A stretch of 39,464 bases of DNA from an uncultured Mediterraneibacter sp. GTDB taxonomy: Bacteria; Bacillota; Clostridia; Lachnospirales; Lachnospiraceae. The stretch is from NCBI RefSeq assembly GCF_934309415.1, contig NZ_CAKRDI010000027.1:1-39464 (forward strand), written 5' to 3'. Within the stretch, counting starts at the first letter, position 1. Each line of letters begins with the position of its first letter. Under the pieces are notes generated by a model. The model was given only the letters and a program-made list of their open reading frames with translations. It did no database searches and was not told the origin of the DNA. A program made the position numbers and the translations under genes. Shown here piece by piece: positions 32,875 through 39,464 of the stretch.

Positions 32875-33974
32875 GAAAATACCTGACACCATTTGCACCG
32901 GATCAGTCAGGAGCCGTCTCTGTATTATTTGAACTGGGTGGAATCCTTGTCATCTGTGATGCGGGTGGATGTACCGGAAATGTCTGTGGATTTGATGAAC
33001 CGCGCTGGTTTGAACGGAAAAGTGCCGTGTTTAGTGCCGGACTTCGTGATATGGATGCAATCCTGGGAAGAGATGACCGTCTGGTGGCAAAGCTGGCAGA
33101 CGCAGCAGGAAAGCTTGGAACAGATGCGAAATTTGCTGCAGTGATCGGAACTCCGGTACCGGCAGTGATTGGTACAGATTACCAGGCGTTGAAAAGAATG
33201 TGCGAGAAGAAAACGGACCTTCCGGTTCTTGCAGTTGATGCTAATGGAATGGAACTGTATGATGCCGGAGAAGAAAAGGCATATCTGGAACTGTTTCGTG
33301 TATTTGCCGGAAAAAATGAAAACAAGAATGATTTCTCGGAAAAGAAGGCTGGATGTTCAGAGGCAGAGGAAGTCGAGAGAGTGGGAATCCTTGGGATGAC
33401 ACCGCAGGATATGAGTGATTTAAACATTTCAGAGAGAATGAAAAAGGTTCTCTGGGACAATGAAAAACAGAAAGCGGTCTGTTATGGAATGGGAGATGGA
33501 CTGGAAGAAGTACGCAGAGCAGGAACTGTGAGTAGGAATCTGGTTGTGTCTCCGGCAGCGCTGAAAACTGCAAAATATCTGGAAGAAACATTCGGAACAC
33601 CGTATGAAGTGACGTATCCGCTGGCAGGAGAGCTGGTTCCTGATATGGATTATACAGGAAAGAAAATTCTGATCGTTCATCAACAGGTCATCGCGAATTC
33701 AATCAGGGAGGAAATTCGAAGACGATGTGCAGAAATTTCTGAGAATGAAGATGCAGCCCCAGAGGTGCAGGTTGCAGGATGGTTCATGATGAAACCGGAG
33801 CTGAAAGAAGAACAAGACAGATCCTTGCGTGATGAAGACGATTATATTTCTCTGGTTGAGCAAGAAGGATATGATGTGATCTTTGCAGATGGATGTATGA
33901 AATGCATGACACCGGGGCATCACGGAGTTTTTGTAAATACGGTACATTTTGCAGTGTCTGGAAAATTAGCATAA
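32862..33974 (+). CDS. nitrogenase component 1-like protein, NifK-type partner
   Basis: A 370-residue protein, short for this superfamily. The N-terminus has ICDAGGCTGNVCGFDEP with Cys32, Cys37 and Cys42, a plausible cluster-binding loop, then FSAGLRDMDAILGRDDRL, which lines up with the E-x-D-x-x-F-G-G-x-x-K-L segment of NifK-like subunits. The C-terminus contains DGCMKCMTPGHHG with two more cysteines. Two charged inserts (about nt 33310-33375 and 33735-33845) break the fold. The start has AGGAGG 8 nt upstream inside the previous gene, so the two subunits are probably made in equal amounts and form a complex reduced by the NifH-like protein. Catalytic role unknown. Confidence 0.78.
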   Translation: MRGLRKYLTPFAPDQSGAVSVLFELGGILVICDAGGCTGNVCGFDEPRWFERKSAVFSAGLRDMDAILGRDDRLVAKLADAAGKLGTDAKFAAVIGTPVPAVIGTDYQALKRMCEKKTDLPVLAVDANGMELYDAGEEKAYLELFRVFAGKNENKNDFSEKKAGCSEAEEVERVGILGMTPQDMSDLNISERMKKVLWDNEKQKAVCYGMGDGLEEVRRAGTVSRNLVVSPAALKTAKYLEETFGTPYEVTYPLAGELVPDMDYTGKKILIVHQQVIANSIREEIRRRCAEISENEDAAPEVQVAGWFMMKPELKEEQDRSLRDEDDYISLVEQEGYDVIFADGCMKCMTPGHHGVFVNTVHFAVSGKLA

Positions 33975-34086
33975 TGTACATGAAAAAATATGTCAGAGAA
34001 AAAGATCTTATTATTTAGGTTCAGATCAATCATTGTGATGATTAGACTGAATGTATTCAACAAGATGTTTGAATTAGGAGAAGAAA

Positions 34087-36594
34087 ATGGAAAATGAGAG
34101 AACCATGCAGATTCGGGTATATGGAATCGTGCAGGGGGTTGGATTCCGACCGACGGTGAGCAGACATGCAATGACCAGTGGAATCCGTGGAAGTGTGAGT
34201 AATAAAGGTCCTTATGTGGAGATTCTGGCACAGGGAAGTGAAAAACAGATAAATGATTTCCTGGAATTGTTGAAAAAACAGCCGCCAAAGCGTGCTGCGA
34301 TCCTGAAAATCAGTACAGAATTGCTGGATGACCGGAAAGCAGATCATCCTTCTTATGATTCTTTTGAGATCATTGAAAGTGAAAAGACAAAGGGAGAGAT
34401 CTTTGTGTCACCGGATATTGCAATCTGTGAGGAATGTAAAGAGGAGTTGTACAATCCAAAAGACCGGAGATATCTTCATCCATTTATTAACTGTACCTGC
34501 TGTGGCCCGAGGCTGACAATTTTAGAAGAACTGCCTTATGACAGAGAGCGGACCAGTATGAAAGAATTTCCAATGTGTCCGGAATGTGAGGCAGAATACA
34601 CAGATCCGGAGAGCAGAAGATACGATGCACAGCCGGTATGTTGTAATGAATGTGGACCGCAGGTTTATCTGATCGGAAGAGAAGAGCGGGGAGCGGAAGC
34701 GATTACATATGCACGTCGGACGATTGCCTCCGGTGGAATCGTGGCAGTGAAAGGAATCGGTGGATTTCATTTATGCTGTGATGCAACGAATAAAGCAGCG
34801 ATAGAAACTCTGAGAAAACGGAAGCGCCGCCCAATGAAACCATTTGCTGTGATGGCAAGAGATCTGGAAGTGGTGCAGCGGGAGTGTATCGTTGGTGAAC
34901 AACAAAAAGAAATATTAACAGGACATCAGAAACCGATTCTTTTACTGAAAAGACGAAAGACATCCGAAGAATCTCCGGAGACAAGACTTTGTGAGGCTGT
35001 GGCACCGGAAAATCCAAAAGTGGGAATGATGCTTCCATATGCACCGGTTCAATTGTTATTATTTCAATATGAAGATGAAGTTGAGATGCCGGATCTTCTG
35101 GTGATGACGAGCGGCAATATTTCAGGAGCGCCGATTTGCCGCGATGACAGAGATGCAATCGAGGAATTATCTGACCTGTGTGATTGTATGTTATCTCATG
35201 ACCGCAAGATTCTGATCCGTGCAGATGATTCGGTGATGGATTTTTATCAGGATGAACCTTATATGATTCGGAGATCCAGAGGATATGCACCACTTCCGGT
35301 CTTTCTTTCTCAGGAAATGAAAGGACAGGTGCTGGCAATCGGCGGTGAACTGAAAAACACGTTCTGTGTGGGATCTGAGAACCGGTTTTATCCATCGCCT
35401 TACGTGGGAGATCTGGAAGATCTCAGAACAGTAAAGGCATTGCAGGAGACATCAAAACGACTGTCTGATCTGTTAGAAGTTACCCCGGAAGTGGTGGCGT
35501 GTGATCTTCATCCGAAATACAATTCAACCCGTGTGGCAGAAGAAATGGGACTTCCGGTTGTGAAGGTACAGCATCATTATGCACATATTTTATCCTGTAT
35601 GGCAGAAAATGACTGCAGCGATCCGGTCATTGGAGTATCCTTTGACGGAACCGGTTATGGAACAGATGGAACTGTATGGGGCGGTGAAATATTACTGGCA
35701 GATTATCATGGATTTGAACGATATGGAAGTATCGAGCCATTTTTGCAGATCGGAGGAGACATTTCTGCGAAAGAAGGCTGGCGAATTGCGGTTTCACTGA
35801 TCTATTCACTGACAAAGGACAGAGAGAAAGCTGCGGAACTGATCAGAAAACTGAATCTGTGCAGTGAGACGGAAGCGAAAGTACAGCTTACAATGGCAGA
35901 ACGGAAGCTCAATGCAGTCAGCTCAACCAGTGCGGGAAGACTGTTCGATGGAATCAGTGCGATTCTCGGAATCAGACATTCTTCCACTTTTGAGGGGGAA
36001 GCCTCCATGGCACTGGAATTTGCAGCCAAAGAGTATGAGACTCGACAGAAATCGCTACAAGATGTGGAAAGTGAAAATGGAACCAATGAAAATGAAATAA
36101 AAGAAATCGATAGACAGAAAACATCAGAACAGAATGAAACAGCAGAATCTGGTACCAAGCAGGAAAGCGAGAGGAAGATCCTTCCGACACTTGAACTTGT
36201 GAGAGAAGCTGTTGAGGCTGCAGTTTCCTGGATAGAAAATGGTGAAAATAACACAGGTTCTGAGAGCGATGATGAAAAACTGGAAGATATAGAAAAATTT
36301 ACAGAAGATACGAAAAAGTTGTCACAGGAAAAGGCTGCATATGAATTTCACAGAGGACTCGCAGAGCAGGTCGTTGCGGTTTGTGAACAGGCGAGAACAG
36401 AGACAGGAAGAAATACAGTGGCACTCAGCGGCGGAGTGTTTCAAAATCGCTTGTTGTTGAAAATGACAGAAGAAGGATTAAGCGCGAGAGGATTTCAGGT
36501 GCTGAGACACAGGATGATTCCGCCGAATGACGGAGGTATCGCACTGGGACAGGCTGTGTATGCAATGGAGTATCTGAAAACAATTAAAAGTTAA
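34087..36594 (+). CDS. hypF: carbamoyltransferase HypF, cyanide-ligand synthesis
   Basis: HypF converts carbamoyl phosphate and ATP to a carbamoyl adenylate and loads it on HypE for CN ligand synthesis. At 835 residues it is longer than the usual ~750. Order: acylphosphatase domain (about 5-95, VQGVGFRPTV), two C-x2-C-x18-C-x2-C zinc fingers (Cys114/117/136/139 and 164/167/186/189), a YrdC-like domain (about 200-385), and a Kae1-like domain with VQHHYAHILS and GVSFDGTGYGTDGTVWGGE. About 80 extra Glu/Asn/Lys/Ser-rich residues (about nt 36050-36180 and 36235-36335) interrupt the last domain. It follows the NifK-like gene by 112 nt on the same strand and starts the hyp block. Confidence 0.95.
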   Translation: MENERTMQIRVYGIVQGVGFRPTVSRHAMTSGIRGSVSNKGPYVEILAQGSEKQINDFLELLKKQPPKRAAILKISTELLDDRKADHPSYDSFEIIESEKTKGEIFVSPDIAICEECKEELYNPKDRRYLHPFINCTCCGPRLTILEELPYDRERTSMKEFPMCPECEAEYTDPESRRYDAQPVCCNECGPQVYLIGREERGAEAITYARRTIASGGIVAVKGIGGFHLCCDATNKAAIETLRKRKRRPMKPFAVMARDLEVVQRECIVGEQQKEILTGHQKPILLLKRRKTSEESPETRLCEAVAPENPKVGMMLPYAPVQLLLFQYEDEVEMPDLLVMTSGNISGAPICRDDRDAIEELSDLCDCMLSHDRKILIRADDSVMDFYQDEPYMIRRSRGYAPLPVFLSQEMKGQVLAIGGELKNTFCVGSENRFYPSPYVGDLEDLRTVKALQETSKRLSDLLEVTPEVVACDLHPKYNSTRVAEEMGLPVVKVQHHYAHILSCMAENDCSDPVIGVSFDGTGYGTDGTVWGGEILLADYHGFERYGSIEPFLQIGGDISAKEGWRIAVSLIYSLTKDREKAAELIRKLNLCSETEAKVQLTMAERKLNAVSSTSAGRLFDGISAILGIRHSSTFEGEASMALEFAAKEYETRQKSLQDVESENGTNENEIKEIDRQKTSEQNETAESGTKQESERKILPTLELVREAVEAAVSWIENGENNTGSESDDEKLEDIEKFTEDTKKLSQEKAAYEFHRGLAEQVVAVCEQARTETGRNTVALSGGVFQNRLLLKMTEEGLSARGFQVLRHRMIPPNDGGIALGQAVYAMEYLKTIKS

Positions 36595-36667
36595 CTGAAT
36601 ATGACTTCTGAGTTTCTGAATCAGAAGAAACGAGAGGTTTAGAAATAAGAAAAAGGAGCGGAAAAAA

Positions 36668-36877
36668 ATGTGTGTCGGATTATCAGCAAAAGTAGTAAGA
36701 ATCAGTGATGGAACAGCGATGGTTGATGCAGGCGGTGCCAAAAGAGAAGTGTCTGCACAGCTTTTGGAAGATCTGGAACCGGGAGATTATGTGATGGTGC
36801 ATGCAGGTGTGGCGATTGCAAAGATCACAGATGAAGACGAGAATGAGACAGATCAGTTGCTGGATGACTTATTATAA
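36668..36877 (+). CDS. hypC: HypC-family Fe(CN)2CO chaperone
   Basis: A 69-residue small chaperone. The N-terminal MCVGL has the essential Cys2 that, after Met removal, binds the iron. A beta-barrel-type body reads EVSAQLLEDLEPGDYVMVHAGVAIAKI. HypC shuttles the Fe(CN)2CO group between HypD and its target protein, and in known systems it is specific for a hydrogenase large subunit. Here no such subunit is in the window, so the recipient is unknown. AAAAAGGAG serves as ribosome site. It lies between hypF and hypD with spacers of about 73 nt on each side. Confidence 0.95.
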   Translation: MCVGLSAKVVRISDGTAMVDAGGAKREVSAQLLEDLEPGDYVMVHAGVAIAKITDEDENETDQLLDDLL

Positions 36878-36951
36878 GGATTCAATGTTTGCAGTTACAG
36901 ATAGTTGTAAACATCGAAGCAGGGAAAATGGATAAAGGAGAGGAAAAAGGA

Positions 36952-38004
36952 ATGGAAGCTGCAAAGAAAGGCAGACGAACAGCGAAAGAAATTATAGAGC
37001 AATATGACGGACCGGCAGTGCGGATCATGGAAGTATGTGGAACGCATACCCATGAAATCTTTCGGCTTGGAATTCGGAAACTGCTTCCGAAACAGGTGGA
37101 ACTGATCTCAGGACCGGGATGTCCGGTCTGTGTGACCCCCGTCAGTTTTATCGATGAGGCGGTCTGGCTTGCACTGGAAAAGAAAGTGACGGTCTGTACG
37201 TTCGGAGATCTGGTACGTGTGCCGGGAACAGAGAAAAGTCTGGCGGGAGCAAGAGCGGAAGGGGCGAAGATCCAGATCGTATATTCACCGGCGGATGCAG
37301 AAAAATATGCGAAAGAACATCCGGAGGAAGAAGTGGTATTTCTTTCAGTCGGATTCGAGACGACCACTCCTGCATCCTGTCTTTCTGTGAAGCAGGCGAA
37401 AGCAGATGGAATTGAAAATTACTCGATTCTGACTGCAAATAAGACCATGCCGGGAGCCTATGAATCGTTGAAAGGAAGTGCAGATATCTTTCTTTATCCG
37501 GGACATGTCAATGCGATTACGGGAACAAAATTGTGTGAAGAACTGGTACAGGAAGGTGTCAGCGGAGTGGTAGCCGGTTTTACGGCAAAGGAACTGTTGA
37601 CTGCACTTGCGGTGGCGCTGACACGTTTTCAGGAGGGAAAACCATTTTTTGTAAACTGTTACCCGAGAGTAGTAACAGAAGACGGAAGTATAGAAGCACA
37701 GAAACTGGTAGAAGAGCTGATGGAAGTGTGTGACAGTGAATGGCGAGGCCTTGGAATGATTCCGAATTCAGGAAGCAGGCTGAAAGAAACCTGGGCGAAC
37801 TATGATGCAAGAAAGAAATATAACGTACCAGAGATTCATGGAAAACCAAATCCTGCCTGCCGATGTGGGGATGTTCTGCAGGGAAAATGCAAACCATCAG
37901 ACTGTAAGGTATTTGGAAAAGTCTGTACACCGCAGCATCCGGTGGGAGCATGTATGGTATCGAATGAAGGAGCATGTTCAGCTTATTATATGTATGGGCA
38001 ATAA
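36952..38004 (+). CDS. hypD: HypD, Fe(CN)2CO scaffold protein
   Basis: An iron-sulfur scaffold on which the Fe(CN)2CO group is assembled with HypC and HypE. The 350-residue protein shows the conserved cysteines Cys29 in MEVCGTHTHE and Cys57/Cys60 in GPGCPVC. A C-terminal cluster region (CRCGDVLQGKCKPSDCKVFG and later Cys) ligates a [4Fe-4S] cluster. The start at 36952 was chosen for AAAGGAGAGG about 9 nt upstream; in-frame ATG 36928 and TTG 36889 would add tails not expected in the family. All hallmark residues are present, so the protein is likely functional even though no hydrogenase genes are nearby. Confidence 0.95.
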   Translation: MEAAKKGRRTAKEIIEQYDGPAVRIMEVCGTHTHEIFRLGIRKLLPKQVELISGPGCPVCVTPVSFIDEAVWLALEKKVTVCTFGDLVRVPGTEKSLAGARAEGAKIQIVYSPADAEKYAKEHPEEEVVFLSVGFETTTPASCLSVKQAKADGIENYSILTANKTMPGAYESLKGSADIFLYPGHVNAITGTKLCEELVQEGVSGVVAGFTAKELLTALAVALTRFQEGKPFFVNCYPRVVTEDGSIEAQKLVEELMEVCDSEWRGLGMIPNSGSRLKETWANYDARKKYNVPEIHGKPNPACRCGDVLQGKCKPSDCKVFGKVCTPQHPVGACMVSNEGACSAYYMYGQ

Positions 38005-38165
38005 AAATTCCTATAAATTGTATAGTGTCTGCTGGAAATATAGTGTTCAGATTTAAGAAATCACTAAGGAAATATATCTGTAATAAACTAAAAAGATATA
38101 CTTACAATTTATAAAGAAATAAAATAATTAACAAACAGAACAAATATGGAAAAGAGGATGAAGAC

Positions 38166-39185
38166 ATGGAACATGGAATGAAAGATCAGACTGTGACAAT
38201 GGCGCATGGTGCCGGAGGAAAGCAGACTTCAGAATTGATTGATAAAGTATTTGCAGCGCATTTTGCAAATCCGGACCTGACGGCAGATGATGCAGCAGTA
38301 TTAGTACCGCCGGCAGGTAAAATGGCAGTATCAACAGATGGATTTATTGTCTCCCCGGCATTTTTTCCGGGAGGAAATATTGGAAAACTGTCAATCTGCG
38401 GAACAGTCAATGATCTGGCATGTATGGGAGCAAAACCGTTGTATCTGACCTGTGCATTTGTAATCGAAGAAGGATATCCGATGGAAAAACTGGAAGAGAT
38501 TGCTTGTGCAATGGAAAAAACAGCAAAAGAAGCCGGTGTCAGAATCGTTTCAGGTGACACCAAAGTTGCCGGAAAAGGTCAGGTGGACGGAGTCTTTATC
38601 ACAACAACAGGAATGGGACAGATAGAAGAAGGTGTAACTGTAGCCGGAGATCTTGCAAAGCCGGGAGATGCGATCATTGTTACCGGAGATATTGGAAGAC
38701 ACGGATGTACAATTCTTCTGGAAAGAGAAGAATTTGGAATTGAAGCAGATGTGACAAGTGACTGCGCGCCACTTTGGAAAACGGTAGAGGCTGTGATGAA
38801 CACAACGCATGATTTGCACGTAATCCGCGATGCTACAAGAGGCGGAGTCGGAACAGTATTATATGAAATTGCCGGCCAGAGTAATGTAGGAATTCAGATC
38901 GATGCATCCAAAGTTCCGGTAGCACTGGAAGTAAAAGGTGTCTGCGGAATGCTTGGACTTGAACCACTTTACCTCGCATGCGAGGGAAGAATGGTAATCA
39001 TTGCACCAAAAGCCGAGGCAGAAAAGATCGTAGAGACACTTCATCAGTGTCCATATTCACAGAATGCCGCAATCATCGGAGAAATAACCGAAGATCAGCC
39101 GGGCAAAGTAGTCATGCTAACAGAAATCGGAACCCAGTCACTCCTCCCACAACCAGGAGGAGAATTGTTGCCACGCATATGCTAA
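38166..39185 (+). CDS. hypE: HypE, carbamoyl dehydratase for cyanide ligand
   Basis: HypE takes the carbamoyl group from HypF on its C-terminal cysteine and dehydrates it with ATP to a thiocyanate, which gives CN to iron on HypD. The 339-residue protein has the PurM/AIR-synthase-like fold (GAGGKQTSELI, DDAAVL, GDTKVAGKG, RDATRGGVGTVL) and the invariant C-terminal PRIC, so the acceptor cysteine is intact. GAGG lies 8 nt upstream. The 161-nt gap after hypD is strongly AT-rich and could hold a weak extra promoter; no structure was recognised. No hypA or hypB follows before the repeat array at the window edge. Confidence 0.96.
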   Translation: MEHGMKDQTVTMAHGAGGKQTSELIDKVFAAHFANPDLTADDAAVLVPPAGKMAVSTDGFIVSPAFFPGGNIGKLSICGTVNDLACMGAKPLYLTCAFVIEEGYPMEKLEEIACAMEKTAKEAGVRIVSGDTKVAGKGQVDGVFITTTGMGQIEEGVTVAGDLAKPGDAIIVTGDIGRHGCTILLEREEFGIEADVTSDCAPLWKTVEAVMNTTHDLHVIRDATRGGVGTVLYEIAGQSNVGIQIDASKVPVALEVKGVCGMLGLEPLYLACEGRMVIIAPKAEAEKIVETLHQCPYSQNAAIIGEITEDQPGKVVMLTEIGTQSLLPQPGGELLPRIC

Positions 39186-39210
39186 ACCAGTTCGCACATG
39201 CGGTGTCAGA

Positions 39211-39257
39211 AACAAGAAGCCACGTTATAAGCTTGCTTATATAAGTGGGTTCTTGTT
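39211..39257 (+). terminator. hairpin after hypE, first member of the repeat array
   Basis: AACAAGAA, then CCAC and TTATAAG, pair with CTTATA, GTGG and TTCTTGTT around a CTTG loop, followed by TTTTGG. It lies 26 nt past the hypE stop and can end the operon transcript. It shares the CTTG loop and position with the unrelated-sequence hairpin at 39341-39380. Confidence 0.65.
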
Positions 39258-39263
39258 TTTGGC

Positions 39264-39464
39264 AACATATGGCGGACGCCATACAGTGAGATGTAGCCGG
39301 AGGCGGAATCGAGCTGCCGCATGAGCAAACGGACGGAGGAGAGCATTCCTTACACAAGCTTGCTTGTGTAAGGAATGCTCAGTCAATTTTAACATATGGC
39401 GGACGCCATACAGTGAGATGTAGCCGAAGGCGGAATCGAGCTGCCGCATGAGCGAACGGACGGA
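39264..39464. repeat. array of a 74-bp constant unit alternating with hairpins
   Basis: Two copies of a 74-bp unit (39264-39337 and 39391-39464) differ at only two positions and are 127 bp apart. The unit contains a TATGGCG-GA-CGCCATA hairpin and further GC-rich short pairings. Between the copies lies a perfect hairpin, 18 bp with loop CTTG (39341-39380), and another hairpin with the same loop precedes the first copy. The array is cut by the window edge. No protein explanation is convincing; the translated reading frames there are low complexity. Confidence 0.75.

Noticed and set aside
30548..33974. True nitrogen-fixation (nif) operon
   Set aside because: No nifB, nifE or nifN is present, the subunits are short, and the cysteine pattern does not match MoFe protein.
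39112..39449. Minus-strand reading frames of 70-81 codons in the array at the right edge
   Set aside because: They simply translate the 74-bp repeat and hairpins, have low-complexity Cys/Ser/Arg-rich products and no ribosome sites.
39264..39464. Retron or diversity-generating retroelement repeat
   Set aside because: No reverse transcriptase gene is present in the window and the unit has no adenine-specific variation; nothing beyond repetition supports it.

Overview
The window looks like chromosomal DNA of a gut-type Lachnospiraceae (Clostridia). This is inferred from moderate GC with A-rich purine-biased coding strands, strong AGGAGG-type ribosome sites, YesM/YesN and LytTR two-component systems, a KTGD-type wall-sorting signal, paired YhgE/Pip proteins and a PdxST/PdxR locus. 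No species is claimed.

Layout. 1-165: the last ~40 nt of a 23S rRNA gene and a terminator, with no 5S gene after it. 449-3988: vitamin B6 locus, pdxT and pdxS (minus strand) divergent from a MocR-type regulator (pdxR-like), with candidate operators between them. 4160-10937: YesM/YesN-type two-component system, an NCS1 nucleobase/hydantoin permease, a dihydropyrimidinase-like hydrolase and a BMP-family lipoprotein. 10991-13038: minus-strand LytTR two-component system. 13482-17771: a 1429-residue wall-anchored protein with beta-trefoil-like regions and a PI-PLC-like catalytic domain. A textbook pair of LytTR half-sites lies just upstream of its promoter, tying it to the adjacent regulator. 18173-21616: HAD phosphatase, GH2 glycosidase, GNAT acetyltransferase. 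21942-28847: two overlapping YhgE/Pip membrane proteins divergent from a TetR-type regulator and an NSS symporter, with matching palindromic operators. 29030-29713: YczE/YitT-like membrane protein.

30548-39185 is the most interesting region: a nitrogenase-like reductase (NifH-like ATPase plus two NifD/K-like components) followed on the same strand by hypF, hypC, hypD and hypE. HypCDEF make the Fe(CN)2CO unit of [NiFe] hydrogenases, but no hypA, hypB, hydrogenase subunit, nifB or nifEN is present in the window. Either two unrelated modules abut, or a nitrogenase-like enzyme is linked to the Fe(CN)2CO pathway. A possible structured leader precedes the first gene.

Three families of dispersed structured DNA run through the spacers: (a) GTTACTGTT...AACAGTAAC palindromic elements, (b) a small MITE-like element with TAGAGTGTGTC ends whose terminus supplies or abuts gene stop codons, and (c) a 127-bp-period array of a constant 74-bp unit alternating with variable perfect hairpins at the right edge. 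Several conserved enzymes (PdxR, GH2, NflK-like, HypF) also carry polar low-complexity insertions.
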